From Stenomitos frigidus ULC18 (GTDB lineage: Bacteria > Cyanobacteriota > Cyanobacteriia > Leptolyngbyales > Leptolyngbyaceae): 57,090 bases of DNA. Of the stretch, positions 1 through 8,768 are shown piece after piece (position 1 is the first letter of the stretch; every line of letters begins with the position of its first letter). Below the pieces are notes generated by a model. The model had not been told where the DNA came from, did no database searches, and saw nothing but the letters and a program-made list of their open reading frames with translations. The translations under genes were made by a program, and so were the position numbers. The stretch spans positions 1 to 57,090 of the forward strand of contig NZ_PVWK01000149.1 in NCBI RefSeq assembly GCF_003003795.1, given 5' to 3'.

Positions 1-75
1 GCGTTCTGAAAGCTTACCTAAATGGGATATTTCAATTGCCCCAACCTAATCGGTACCTTATTTGTTTGCTAGTCC

Positions 76-687
76 CTTACACCAGGGGTGGAAGGCATGA
101 GAGGGGCGATCGCACGCGCAGAACTGATTGCAGCCCAGACGCCAGATGCCTACATTCTGCAACAATTCCGCAATCCTGCGAATCCCAAAGTGCATCGCGA
201 AACCACCGCCGAAGAACTCTGGGCAGATACCGATGGTCAAATCGATCTTCTGGTCGCAGGAGTGGGCACAGGTGGGACCATTACGGGGATCGCTGAAGTC
301 ATTAAGTCTCGCAAACCAAGCTTCAAGGCAGTGGCAGTAGAACCCAGTAACAGTCCTGTGCTGACGGGTGGCAAATCGGGGCCGCACAAAATTCAAGGCA
401 TTGGTGCAGGCTTTGTTCCGGCCATTTATCGGAGCGAGCTGGTTGATGAAGTGATTCAGGTTTCGGACGATGATGCGATCGCCTATGCCCGTCGCCTCGC
501 TAGAGAAGAAGGCTTGCTGTCTGGCATCTCATCAGGAGCAGCTCTGTGTGCCGCCATTCAGCTTGCTAAACGTGAAGAAAACCGCGATCGGCTCATCGTC
601 ATGATCCAACCCAGCTTTGGTGAACGCTACCTCAGCACAGCACTGTTTAAAGACCTGGAGCCAGTGGAGTATGCGGTGTTGCATTAG
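76..687 (+). pseudogene. cysK: Cysteine synthase (O-acetylserine sulfhydrylase), 5'-truncated
   Basis: The open frame matches the C-terminal two thirds of cysteine synthase A. It has [12 protein letters not shown] at its left end, then QQFRNPANP, the phosphate-binding loop [10 protein letters not shown] and the SGISSGAA segment. Homology begins at about base 76. An in-frame TAG lies at 70-72, and the bases before it do not encode cysteine synthase in any frame. The N-terminal domain carrying the PLP-binding lysine is therefore missing, and a protein from the GTG at 88 could not be a working enzyme. The sequence to the left is open in another frame from base 3, so an insertion or rearrangement junction near base 73 is likely. 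Family assignment is firm. The cause of truncation is inference, because the window starts here. Confidence 0.8.
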
Positions 688-898
688 TTGTTGGTTGTTG
701 GTTTTTAGTTGTTAGCAAGAGGCAGAAGGCAGAAGAGGAGTCAAGAGTCAGTTGAAACTCAAAACTCAAAACTTTCATCCCTCATCCCTCATCCCTCTCT
801 TACAACTCAAAACTCTCACCCCTTACCCTCACTCCTCACCCCTCTCCCACTCCATGCCACAATAGTTGGGTGCTATAGCGGTCTGAGGAGACGGGTTT

Positions 899-1099
899 GT
901 GAGCGGCAGTCCGAATAACGTGGGTATTTCCATCATCTTGTACATCATCGGCATCATGCTGGTGCTGACAGCGGTGCTCATTGTGTTGAAGGGGATCGGC
1001 GTCTTAACGACGCTACCCAATTACGTCATCTGGGCATTGCTGCTGCTCTCCGTGGGGATCGGCATTATTGGTGGACTTCGCAACAGTCAGAGGCGCTAG
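899..1099 (+). CDS. Small two-helix membrane protein (first of a tandem pair)
   Basis: This is a 66-residue protein starting at GTG. It has two predicted membrane helices, roughly residues 9-28 and 40-60, separated by the short turn GIGVLTTLPN, and ends in a basic tail (RNSQRR). I recognise no named family. The next small gene starts seven bases after this one stops and encodes a similar protein: VLKGIGVLTTLPNYVIW here against VLRGIGLLTFIPGSVLW there. The pair looks like a duplicated two-gene unit. Function is unknown, and location in a membrane is inferred from hydrophobicity. Confidence 0.6.
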   Translation: MSGSPNNVGISIILYIIGIMLVLTAVLIVLKGIGVLTTLPNYVIWALLLLSVGIGIIGGLRNSQRR

Positions 1100-1105
1100 A
1101 CGGCT

Positions 1106-1276
1106 ATGGGACGATCGCTCAAGCCAAGCATGGTGGCATTTCTCGCAGTGTTGTCGATGACAGTGCTCGTCTGGGTGCTTCGAGGCATCGGACTATTGAC
1201 CTTCATTCCGGGTTCGGTGCTTTGGGTGTTGATTTTGCTCAGCATTTTGACTGCTGTTTTGACGACAGTGCGATAA
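1106..1276 (+). CDS. Small two-helix membrane protein (second of a tandem pair)
   Basis: A 56-residue protein starts at ATG (MGRSLKPSMVAFLAVL) and stops at TAA 1274-1276. It has two hydrophobic stretches around residues 9-25 and 37-54, linked by RGIGLLTFIPG. This centre matches the upstream neighbour, so the two are paralogues placed head to tail, seven bases apart. The gene is short enough to be skipped by automatic callers. The evidence that it is real is the paralogy and the close spacing. Function is unknown. Confidence 0.5.
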   Translation: MGRSLKPSMVAFLAVLSMTVLVWVLRGIGLLTFIPGSVLWVLILLSILTAVLTTVR

Positions 1277-1313
1277 GTAGGGAGTAGGGAGTAGGTTTGG
1301 AGATTGCTTAGAG

Positions 1314-1829
1314 ATGGCAGAGGCATCGGGTGCCTTAAAACCTGCTTGTTGCGCGATCGCGCTGGGCAGCAATTTAGGTGATTCTCTCGCCACGCTAGAA
1401 GGGGCGTTGATGGTCTTAGCGCAAACTCCGGGCATTGCTGTGGCAGCGCGATCGCACTGGTATCACACCAAAGCCGTTGGACCACCGCAGCCCGACTATC
1501 TCAACGGTTGTGCGCTGCTGCAAGTCACGCTTACACCGCAAGCACTGTTAGAAGCCTTACTACAAACAGAAGCCAACTTTGGTCGCCTCCGTCGAGAGCG
1601 CTGGGGCGCACGTACCCTTGACTTAGATTTGTTGTTGTTTGATGATGTAATCCTCAACACACCTGCGCTGCAAATTCCCCATCCACGTATGATAGAACGA
1701 GCGTTTGTGCTGGTGCCCTTAGCCGAAATCGCGCCCAACTGGATCGAGCCAATTTCAGGAAACGCGATCGCGACACTAGTACAAACGGTAGACTGGTCGG
1801 AAGTTAAAAGGCTAAAGGCTGAAGGCTAA
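1314..1829 (+). CDS. folK: 2-amino-4-hydroxy-6-hydroxymethyldihydropteridine pyrophosphokinase
   Basis: HPPK transfers pyrophosphate from ATP to 6-hydroxymethyl-dihydropterin in folate synthesis, in the cytoplasm. The family signature is clear: the N-terminal ALGSNLGDS, then RSHWYHTKAVG, the pterin-contacting region QPDYLNGC, the RRERWGARTLDLDLLLFDD signature near residues 95-115, and IPHPRMIERAFVLVPLAEI. Length (171 residues) is normal. The last codons (RLKAEG) and the stop lie inside the heptamer repeat that follows, so the C-terminus seems to have been rewritten by the repeat. Confidence 0.95.
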   Translation: MAEASGALKPACCAIALGSNLGDSLATLEGALMVLAQTPGIAVAARSHWYHTKAVGPPQPDYLNGCALLQVTLTPQALLEALLQTEANFGRLRRERWGARTLDLDLLLFDDVILNTPALQIPHPRMIERAFVLVPLAEIAPNWIEPISGNAIATLVQTVDWSEVKRLKAEG

Positions 1830-1871
1830 AGGCTGAAGGCTAAAGGCTAAAGGCTAAAGGCTAAAGGCTAA
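1810..1871 (+). repeat. Heptameric tandem repeat (GGCTAAA/GGCTGAA)
   Basis: About nine direct copies of a 7-base unit, alternating GGCTAAA and GGCTGAA, begin inside the folK 3' end and continue downstream. Copies of the modules AACTCAAAACTC and TCATCCTTTA follow up to 1978. This is the short tandemly repeated repetitive (STRR) type known from cyanobacteria. The same heptamer class occurs near 8695, 13300, 30850, 39896 and inside coding regions near 32590. Confidence 0.85.
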
Positions 1872-1982
1872 GAGACAGGTGAGAGGGGTCAGAATCAACT
1901 CAAACCTTAGAACTCAAAACTCCTCTCTTAAAAACTCAAAACTCAAAACTTTTTCATCCTTCATCCTTTATACTTTCCCCCC

Positions 1983-2531
1983 ATGCCTCTCGGTCGTGAA
2001 CCGCCTCAACTGCTCAAACGACGCTTGCTCTATCAAGGGCGTAAATTTGCGTTTGAAGCCAGTCGTTATCGCTTGCCGAACCGCAATGAAGGAGAGTGGG
2101 AATGCATTCGACACCCTGGCGGGGCGTTGGCTGTACCTGTAACGGCTGAGGGCAAACTGGTGATGGTCAAACAATACCGCTTTGCGGTGCAGGGACGGCT
2201 GCTAGAATTCCCCGCTGGGACGGTTGAAGCGGGGGAGACACCGGAAGAGACGATCCACCGGGAAATTGAAGAAGAAACGGGCTACCATGCCGATCGCTGG
2301 CAAAAGCTAGGCGAATTTTTCGTCGCTCCTGGCTACTCAGACGAAATTATTTACGCCTATCTGGCTCAGGATTTAACGTTGCTTGAAAATCCGCCGGGTC
2401 AAGATGCGGATGAGGATCTTGAAACCGTTGTGATGACGATCGCCGAAGTCGAAAAAGCCATCCAGCTAGGCGACATCAGCGACGCCAAATCAATTTGCAG
2501 CTTTGTGTTGGCACGTCCTTTTTTGGCATAG
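1983..2531 (+). CDS. Nudix hydrolase, ADP-ribose pyrophosphatase type
   Basis: This 182-residue protein carries a full Nudix box at about residues 78-100: G-x5-E-x7-REIEEETGY, where the glutamates bind the catalytic metal. Around it are MVKQYRFAVQGRLLEFPAG and LGEFFVAPGYSDE, typical of the ADP-ribose/NDP-sugar pyrophosphatase branch (NudF-like), which cleaves nucleoside diphosphates linked to another moiety. The C-terminus (GDISDAKSICSFVLA) also fits that branch. ATG 1983 is the only sensible start. Substrate is inferred from the subfamily and not certain. Confidence 0.85.
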   Translation: MPLGREPPQLLKRRLLYQGRKFAFEASRYRLPNRNEGEWECIRHPGGALAVPVTAEGKLVMVKQYRFAVQGRLLEFPAGTVEAGETPEETIHREIEEETGYHADRWQKLGEFFVAPGYSDEIIYAYLAQDLTLLENPPGQDADEDLETVVMTIAEVEKAIQLGDISDAKSICSFVLARPFLA

Positions 2532-2900
2532 TTGTTAGCGGCTAACCCACCGGCGACTAAAGTGAGGGCTAATCGGCTCAAGTCCTCTGAAGAAGACTGG
2601 GTAAGAATTGAGTCCGTTAAAAACGGACTTGGTTCAATTAGCACTGAATTTGAATTCAGGGCGGGATGACAACGAAGCGACAGGGTTTCAGCAGTTTTGT
2701 CAGTCAATCAGGTTGTTAGCGCCTAGCTGTTATACCGATTTAAAGCATGACGGCTACAGATCCAATCGCTGGGTAGGGGCAATGCCTTGCCTTGCCCCTA
2801 CAAGATGTGTCGCCTTTTCAATTCAAATTGGTATTAGTTGTTAGCAGCGAACCCCTAACCAACAACCAACAACCAATCACTAAAAACTTTGCAGCTATCC
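2532..2900. repeat. Intergenic region with three dispersed hairpins
   Basis: No gene is seen. The region holds compact inverted repeats of the sort scattered in cyanobacterial genomes. AGTCCGTT/AACGGACT lies at 2611-2629, CTGAATT/AATTCAG at 2644-2659, and GTAGGGGCAA/TTGCCCCTAC at 2773-2801. The rest is filler with short modules such as ACCAACAACCAAC just before the photolyase gene. Confidence 0.7.
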
Positions 2901-4334
2901 ATGTCTGATCTCATTCTGTTTTGGCACCGTCGGGATTTGCGGATCTCAGACAATATCGGGTTGGCTACCGCTCGCGATCGCTCACAAAAAGTTGTGGGTG
3001 TGTTTTGCCTCGACCCTGCGATCTTAGAGCGGGATGATGTTGCACCTGCCAGAGTGACCTATATGATCGGCTGTTTGCAGTCGCTTCAAAAACGCTACAT
3101 CGAAGCAAGCAGTCAACTCTTGATTGTAAAGGCTGATCCTCAGAAAGGTCTGCCAGCACTGGCAACGGCACTGAACGCCAGCGCTGTTTACTGGAATCTG
3201 GATGTGGAGCCTTATGCGAAAGCACGCGATCGCGCCGTCCAGGAAGCCCTCCAACAAGCTGGGATCGTCTTCCAAAATTTCTGGGATCAGCTTCTACATG
3301 CACCTGATGAAATTCGCACGGGAGCAGGCGAACCCTACACGGTTTACACTCCTTTCTGGCGCAACTGGATCAGTAAACCCAAAGCAGAACCTGCAACGGA
3401 TTTTCAGAACGCGATCGGGCTGACGGAGCAAGAACAGAAAAACGCTCACAAAGCAGGGGGAATCGCGCTGCCGACCGCGAAAGACTTGGGCTTCGTTTGG
3501 GACAATGCGCTGCTGCTAGAGCCAGGAGAAGCCGCTGCACACGAACGCCTGGAGGCCTTTTGCGATCGCGCCATTGCCGACTATCAGGAGCAACGCAACT
3601 TCCCCTTCAATGCCGAAGGGACATCGCATTTGAGTGCAGCGCTGAAGTTTGGCGCGATCGGCATTCGTACTGTGTGGGCCAAGACCACGGAAGCGATGGA
3701 ACAAACCCGTAGCGATGAAGCCCAGGATGGTATTCGCGTGTGGCGACAAGAATTGGCGTGGCGCGAATTTTACCAAACCGTGATGTACCATTTTCCGGCA
3801 CTCGCGGATGGTTCCTATCGCAAACCGTTCAAAGACTTCCCGTGGGATAACAACCCGGAGCATTTCAAGGCATGGTGCGAGGGCAAAACAGGCTACCCGA
3901 TCGTCGATGCTGCCATGCGTCAGCTCAACGAACTCGGCTGGATGCATAACCGTTGCCGCATGATTGTTGCCAGCTTTCTCACCAAAGATCTGATCATTGA
4001 TTGGCGCTGGGGTGAGACCTACTTCATGCAAAAGCTGTTTGATGGCGACCTGTCTGCCAATAATGGCGGCTGGCAGTGGAGCGCCTCAAGCGGCATGGAC
4101 CCCAAACCGTTGCGAATTTTCAACCCTGCCAGTCAATCCCAAAAGTTCGATGCTGAGGCTGACTATATTCGTCAGTGGCTGCCAGAACTACGAAGCATTG
4201 AGACAGAAGATCTGGTCACTGGAAAAATCCTGCCACTGGAGCGCGATCGCTGTGGCTATCCGGCTCCGATCGTCGATCACAACCAACAGCAAAAACGCTT
4301 CAAAGCAATCTATCAACAGCAAAAAGAAAAATAA
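2901..4334 (+). CDS. phr: Deoxyribodipyrimidine photolyase (class I CPD photolyase)
   Basis: This enzyme repairs UV-made cyclobutane pyrimidine dimers with blue light and FAD. The N-terminus [16 protein letters not shown] is the Rossmann antenna domain. The C-terminal FAD domain shows [54 protein letters not shown] and [20 protein letters not shown], including the flavin-proximal Asn and the Trp chain. Length (477 residues) is typical. The ATG at 2901 is preferred because MSDLILF is the usual family start. The antenna is probably 8-HDF as in other cyanobacterial PhrA enzymes; that is inference from the family. Confidence 0.95.
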   Translation: MSDLILFWHRRDLRISDNIGLATARDRSQKVVGVFCLDPAILERDDVAPARVTYMIGCLQSLQKRYIEASSQLLIVKADPQKGLPALATALNASAVYWNLDVEPYAKARDRAVQEALQQAGIVFQNFWDQLLHAPDEIRTGAGEPYTVYTPFWRNWISKPKAEPATDFQNAIGLTEQEQKNAHKAGGIALPTAKDLGFVWDNALLLEPGEAAAHERLEAFCDRAIADYQEQRNFPFNAEGTSHLSAALKFGAIGIRTVWAKTTEAMEQTRSDEAQDGIRVWRQELAWREFYQTVMYHFPALADGSYRKPFKDFPWDNNPEHFKAWCEGKTGYPIVDAAMRQLNELGWMHNRCRMIVASFLTKDLIIDWRWGETYFMQKLFDGDLSANNGGWQWSASSGMDPKPLRIFNPASQSQKFDAEADYIRQWLPELRSIETEDLVTGKILPLERDRCGYPAPIVDHNQQQKRFKAIYQQQKEK

Positions 4335-4486
4335 GCAATCGTTCTCAAAGACTATCCGAAAACCCACCCTACCTCTGACCGTCTGTAGTGAAATCTATTT
4401 AAATCGACATCAAGCAACGCTAATTTTTCACCAGAAATCGGGGATCTGAACACGTCACGCATCAGCCCTATGAGTGAGTCGGAGCC

Positions 4487-4826
4487 CTACTCAGCAGGAC
4501 TTTCAGACAATAATGGCTTGATCATCTCTAACAACTCAGGGATACTTTGCTGAATAACATTCCAAACTATATCAAGGTCAATGCGATCGTAATGATGGGC
4601 GATGCCTCATCCCCGTCGCACGGCTGCAGGGAATCGTAGGATGAGCGTCTCGAAACGGCTGAGACAAGCGTTTGGTTGCTTCACCTACAATTTCAATCTG
4701 GTACAAAATTGCCGATACGCGCATGTCTTCTGTCTCTAGATCGGAGCGACTCAGCCCTTGAGAAAACTCTAAAACTCGTTGCCCAGCCTTAGAGATATCC
4801 GCCAACGAAGCATCATCCCGAAACAT
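4487..4826 (-). pseudogene. hepT: HepT-type HEPN toxin, frameshifted
   Basis: The N-terminal part reads DISKAGQRVLEFSQGLSRSDLE and LYQIEIVGEATKRLSQPFRDAHP, typical of HepT (DUF86) HEPN ribonuclease toxins. The frame then breaks at IPCSRATGMR. The expected continuation, IAHHYDRIDLDIVWNVIQQ down to the stop at 4487-4489, is present but in another frame. About five bases appear to be lost exactly where the HEPN catalytic motif R-N-x-x-x-H should be. The toxin is therefore predicted dead. Its start overlaps the end of the mntA-like gene by 14 bases, the normal operon order for this pair. Confidence 0.8.
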
Positions 4827-5178
4827 AAAGCAGCCTTGCCGTGCCTAAAATTTCTTTGCGTCGAATCCAATTATGACTGCCTTCAATGGACGCTTTTGTG
4901 AGTAAATCAACCTTACGCCCAAACAACTGCTCTAGCTCTTCTTGGATATCCACAATTTCAAACCCCCATCGCGCATGAGGGAGAAACTTCACCATGACAT
5001 CAATATCGCTATCAGAGCGGAAGTCATCACGCAGCACAGAGCCAAACAGGTAGAACTCCTCAATCTGCCAACGTTGACAAAAGTTGACCAGAGCGGCTTC
5101 AAGACTCGATCGCTCCGTTGCCGTTTGAGTGCTTAAGCGCGATAGCAGTTTGGGTTCTAGCTGTAGCGCGATCGCCAT
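4813..5178 (-). CDS. mntA: MntA-type nucleotidyltransferase antitoxin
   Basis: A 121-residue minimal nucleotidyltransferase has the signature FGSVLRDDFRSDSDIDVMV at about residues 45-63. The G-S motif and two metal-binding aspartates of the D-x-D pair are intact. In HepT/MntA systems this protein AMPylates the toxin and neutralises it. It lies upstream of and overlaps hepT, as is usual. The gene looks intact although its toxin is frameshifted. The ATG start is supported by the family-like N-terminus. Confidence 0.85.
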   Translation of the reverse strand: MAIALQLEPKLLSRLSTQTATERSSLEAALVNFCQRWQIEEFYLFGSVLRDDFRSDSDIDVMVKFLPHARWGFEIVDIQEELEQLFGRKVDLLTKASIEGSHNWIRRKEILGTARLLYVSG

Positions 5179-5407
5179 CGTATAGCCCTCTCAATAGTGT
5201 CACCATACTAGCGCTGAATACACTGAAACCCAAGGTGCGATCGGAGCCGTCCAATCTCATCACTTGGGTTCCCGCTCCATTTTTTGGAGCAGTATAGATT
5301 GTGCTTATTTTGCATTCAAGTGGATCGGTAAACGAGAGACAGTTACAAGCCTTTCCCGATAGAAAAGCTTTAGACACAATCCAGTTGGGCAGCTCCATGA
5401 GAGCCGC

Positions 5408-5818
5408 TTACTTGCTGCCAGACTCAAGCATCACATCGGCTTGTTGAGCAGGGAGCGGTTGTCCGAAACCACGCTCAAGAAAATAGCTGTTGAGAAACGT
5501 GCTAACAGCCGACAGCACAACGGGACCCAGAATTAATGCCAGCAAACCGTGAACCGCAAAGCCAGGCACAAAAACAGACGCTAACCAGAAGCAAACACCG
5601 TTCACTACTAGCGAAAACAGTCCGAATGTTACGAAGTTAACAGGTAGCGACAGCACCTTCAGTACTGGTTTGACAACAGCATTGATAAGCCCGATCGATA
5701 CACCCGCCAGCAGAGCCGCAGGGAAGGTAGCGATCGTGACTCCCGGTACAGCCAGGTCAACAATCAACAAACTCAACGCGGTAATTAACGTAGTTAAAGC
5801 AAAACCAAACATAGTCAT
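5408..5818 (-). CDS. Phage holin family 4 / DUF360 membrane protein
   Basis: This 136-residue protein has four hydrophobic helices. Features are VDLAVPGVTIATFPAALLAGVSIGLINAVVKPVLKVLSLPVN (glycine- and proline-rich, with the conserved NAVVKP) and LVVNGVCFWLASVFVPGF. This is the DUF360/YvlD pattern found in many bacteria and annotated as a phage holin superfamily. Despite the name it is normally a chromosomal housekeeping-type membrane protein, and nothing here suggests a phage. Its true function is unknown. Confidence 0.75.
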   Translation of the reverse strand: MTMFGFALTTLITALSLLIVDLAVPGVTIATFPAALLAGVSIGLINAVVKPVLKVLSLPVNFVTFGLFSLVVNGVCFWLASVFVPGFAVHGLLALILGPVVLSAVSTFLNSYFLERGFGQPLPAQQADVMLESGSK

Positions 5819-5890
5819 CCTCCAAAAATTAAGTAAACGAGCGACTGTGCAGTATCACAGCCTTCCAAACCGAACATTGCGCACAGATCA

Positions 5891-6085
5891 CTAGACGGTG
5901 GTTTCCTGCTGTTTAAGCTTTTCATCATGCTTGGCAACCGCCCATAGCCCGTGAATACTACCAGGCACCCAGCCCAAAAGCGTAAGCAGAATATTAATGA
6001 CCAGCGTGCTGCTCACGCCATAGGTGAGAAACACACCCACAGGTGGCAACACAACAGCCAGCACATAGCGAAGTAACGTCATCAT
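5891..6085 (-). CDS. PMP3/YqaE family small membrane protein
   Basis: A 64-residue two-helix protein shows the family pattern LPPVGVFLTYGVSSTLVINILLTLLGWVPGSIHGLWAV. PMP3/YqaE (UPF0057) proteins sit in the plasma membrane and in yeast and plants affect membrane potential under salt stress. Start choice: the ATG at 6083-6085 has AAGGAG about ten bases upstream. A longer reading from 6145 adds an unrelated hydrophilic leader and is rejected. It is on the same strand as the DUF360 gene and may share its transcript. Confidence 0.85.
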   Translation of the reverse strand: MMTLLRYVLAVVLPPVGVFLTYGVSSTLVINILLTLLGWVPGSIHGLWAVAKHDEKLKQQETTV

Positions 6086-6396
6086 GATCGGGGTTCTCCT
6101 TAAAAAACAACTGAACTCAAAACCGTTAGTGGTCATTGCTTTCACTCATTCATAGTCGCAAATCTCCCCCAAAATTTCTGGTGCGGGAAACCCCTGTTTT
6201 TGGCGTAAGATTCCCACCCGTCAATTTTCCGTAATCGCCGTAGGGACGAAGGCCGTGCGACCCCACAGAGGAAACCTTTTGTAGAAATCAGTGCAGTGCA
6301 GTCGCAGAACCTGGCTTCTGTAGCCGTCCAATTGGTTTATCCTGAAAAGGTACTGTTAACGGAACTTAACAGAGCCAACTTGTCTCCCGTTTACCT

Positions 6397-7266
6397 ATGA
6401 AATGCATTATCGATCGCCGCGCTCAGTTCTCCGCCAGCCATCGTTATTGGCTGCCAGAAGTCAGTGAAGCTGAAAACTTTGAGCGGTTTGGTGCCTGCGC
6501 TCGATCGCCCGGACATGGGCACAACTACGTTCTCTTCGTCTCAATGGCAGGCGAATTGGATGAATACGGCATGGTCTTGAACCTATCGGACGTGAAGCAG
6601 GTCATCAAGCGAGAAGTCACCAGCCAACTGGATTTTTCGTTTCTCAACGATGCCTGGTCGGAATTTCAGGAAACGTTGCCGACTACCGAAGCGATCGCCC
6701 GTACCATTTGGCAGCGCTTGGCACCTCATTTGCCGATCGTCCGCATTCAGCTTTTTGAACAGCCCGAACTTTGGGCAGACTACTACGGAAACAACATGGA
6801 AGCCTACCTCACCATCAGCACCCACTTCAGCGCCGCCCACCGTCTGGCTCGCCCTGACCTCAGCTACGAGAAGAACTGCGAAATCTACGGCAAGTGCGCC
6901 CGCCCCAATGGACACGGACACAACTACCACCTCGAAGTCACCATCAAAGGTGAAATCGATCCTCGCACAGGCATGATTGCCGATCTCGTTGTCTTTCAAA
7001 AAGCAGTTGATGATTACGTTGTTGAACCCTTCGACCACACCTTTTTGAACAAAGACATTCCTTATTTCGCGGAAGTCGTACCCACAGCCGAAAACATTGC
7101 GGTACACATCCGCTCACTGTTGGAACAGCCCATTCGCAACATTGGCGCACAGCTTCACAAAATCAAACTGATCGAAAGCCCCAACAATTCCTGCGAAGTC
7201 TACAGCACTGAAGCAGAGGCAGCAGTGACATCAATGTCGGTACGTGAAGCTGCGATGGTCAAGTAG
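6397..7266 (+). CDS. Tandem 6-pyruvoyl-tetrahydropterin synthase/QueD-like protein
   Basis: The protein (289 residues) contains two complete PTPS folds, roughly residues 1-130 and 131-275. Both have the zinc histidines (SASHR and GHGHN in the first; SAAHR and GHGHN in the second) and a catalytic-type cysteine (ACARSPGHGH and KCARPNGHGH). The second domain has the Asp-His pair in FDHTFLN. The first has LDFSFLN, where the histidine of the triad is phenylalanine, so only the second domain looks fully catalytic. PTPS enzymes act on dihydroneopterin triphosphate in pterin or queuosine-precursor synthesis; which one applies here cannot be told. The gene converges on ftsW with an 8-base overlap of the 3' ends. 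Confidence 0.85.
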   Translation: MKCIIDRRAQFSASHRYWLPEVSEAENFERFGACARSPGHGHNYVLFVSMAGELDEYGMVLNLSDVKQVIKREVTSQLDFSFLNDAWSEFQETLPTTEAIARTIWQRLAPHLPIVRIQLFEQPELWADYYGNNMEAYLTISTHFSAAHRLARPDLSYEKNCEIYGKCARPNGHGHNYHLEVTIKGEIDPRTGMIADLVVFQKAVDDYVVEPFDHTFLNKDIPYFAEVVPTAENIAVHIRSLLEQPIRNIGAQLHKIKLIESPNNSCEVYSTEAEAAVTSMSVREAAMVK

Positions 7267-8461
7267 CTCTCGGCGACACCGATCGCCCCGATGCCTTTTT
7301 CTCTGGTCTGCGATCGTCGAGGCGTACCACTTTTGCTTCGCTGCTTTCGCGGGCCACCCGAATCAACAAACCGGCTGACACCAAGCTAGAAATCATGGAG
7401 CTGCCGCCGTAACTGAACAGAGGGAACGGTAAGCCCGTAGTTGGCAACGCACCTGTCGCGACTCCAATATTCAGCAGCGATTGCCCGACCATGAGCACCA
7501 TGACCCCGATCGCGACGAGCCGGTAGACTGGATTTTGCGTCTTCATCGCGACCCGTAGCGCTAACGTTGCGTACGCCAACAGCATCACCATTAATAGCGC
7601 GCAACCCACAAACCCAAACTCTTCTGCAAATACCGAAAAGATAAAGTCGGTGTACTGAATCGGCAGGTAAAACAGCTTTTGCTGGGATAGCCCAAAGCCT
7701 GTTCCCCAATGCCCTCCAGAACCAACTGCCAGTAGGCTCTGCACCAACTGATAGCCGTCTCCCGTCGCATCTGCCCAGGGGTTTAGAAACGACAAGATCC
7801 GGCGGCGCTGATAGCTTCTAAAGCTGACGCTGAGGACTGCTACGCCAATACCTGCGAGCGCAGTACCACTCATATAGGGGTAGGGCACTCCTGCTGCCAG
7901 TGCCACGAGCCATAGCAAAATGCCGCAGAGAGCCGTGGTGCTCAAGTTGGGCTGTAGAAGAATGCCCACCAGCACTAGCCCAAAAATAACTAACCAAAGG
8001 ACGCGAGTGCCACGCTTTAACCGATCCCATTGACCAAAGATACGTGCGCTTTGCAGCACCAGAAAGGGCTTGATCAACTCTGACGGTTGAATTTGGAAGG
8101 AGCCGAGAAAGAGCCAGCGCGTGGCACCGTTCACTGACGTACCCACGCCCGGAAGAGCCGTGATCAGAATTAGCCCCAAAATAATGATGAGAAACCAGTC
8201 GGCAATGCCAACGATATACCGCAGCGGCGAATGTACGACCAGATTGAACCCCACCAACCCCACCAGAATCCAGAGAATCTGTACTTTGAAGTAGTAAAGC
8301 CCATCATTTTTATCGGCATCGGCGATCGCATAAGACGCCGAAAATAGAATCGTCAAGCCGACCAATAACCAAAGAAACGTTAGCCAACGCAGCCAACGCG
8401 CTTCAGACGCCCAGCCCTGAGCAGACGTGTCAAAAAAAGGAATGAGCAGGCGCAGGTTCAC
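7259..8461 (-). CDS. ftsW: Cell division protein FtsW (SEDS peptidoglycan polymerase)
   Basis: This polytopic membrane protein of 400 residues has the SEDS family marks: LPGVGTSVNGATRWLFLGSFQIQPSE, LQPNLSTTALCG, GDGYQLVQSLLAVGSGGHWGTGFGLSQQK, YTDFIFSVFAEEFGF and the C-terminal PTTGLPFPLFSYGGSSM. FtsW polymerises glycan strands at the septum together with a class B PBP. FtsW is chosen over RodA because cyanobacterial FtsW shares this short N-terminus and charged C-tail, but the two are close relatives. The C-terminal tail (ESSEAKVVRLDDRRPEKK) is cytoplasmic and basic. Confidence 0.9.
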   Translation of the reverse strand: MNLRLLIPFFDTSAQGWASEARWLRWLTFLWLLVGLTILFSASYAIADADKNDGLYYFKVQILWILVGLVGFNLVVHSPLRYIVGIADWFLIIILGLILITALPGVGTSVNGATRWLFLGSFQIQPSELIKPFLVLQSARIFGQWDRLKRGTRVLWLVIFGLVLVGILLQPNLSTTALCGILLWLVALAAGVPYPYMSGTALAGIGVAVLSVSFRSYQRRRILSFLNPWADATGDGYQLVQSLLAVGSGGHWGTGFGLSQQKLFYLPIQYTDFIFSVFAEEFGFVGCALLMVMLLAYATLALRVAMKTQNPVYRLVAIGVMVLMVGQSLLNIGVATGALPTTGLPFPLFSYGGSSMISSLVSAGLLIRVARESSEAKVVRLDDRRPEKKASGRSVSPRAT

Positions 8462-8768
8462 GACAATCTAGGGATGAGGGGTAGGGCGTGCGCTTTCAGA
8501 AACCGGGTTTCTTCTGGTTAAGTCAGCAAACCCTATGTGTTTCAGAGCAGAAACCCGGTTTCTTGACTGGTACTCTAGGCTAACCAGTCTATGCCAGCTT
8601 ATTGAAACGGACAAGAAATTTTGGGAAGGCGGGAGTAGGGAGTAGGGGAAGCTGGGGAGGCTGGGGGGAGCAATTCAAAACTCAAAACTTTCATCCTTCA
8701 TCCTTTAGCCTTCAGCCTTTCATCCCTTCTCTCTCCAGTAAGATAGACATAGCGCTGCCTCTTTGGAA
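8462..8768. repeat. Intergenic inverted repeats and purine-rich modules
   Basis: Two exact inverted copies of AGAAACCGGGTTTCT lie at 8498-8512 and 8549-8563. Each copy is itself almost palindromic, so two small hairpins or one large one can form. From about 8630 the sequence turns into G-rich and heptameric modules (GGGAGTAGGGAGTAGGGG, AACTCAAAACTTTC, TCATCCTTTAGCC), the same families found elsewhere in this window. No gene is seen. Confidence 0.75.

Noticed and set aside
5099-5398. Open frame on the minus strand between mntA and the DUF360 gene
   Set aside because: It overlaps the mntA 5' end in another frame, and its product has low-information composition and no family resemblance.
5408-5818. 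Prophage lysis gene because of the holin-family name
   Set aside because: The DUF360 protein is chromosomal in many bacteria, and no endolysin or phage structural gene is nearby.
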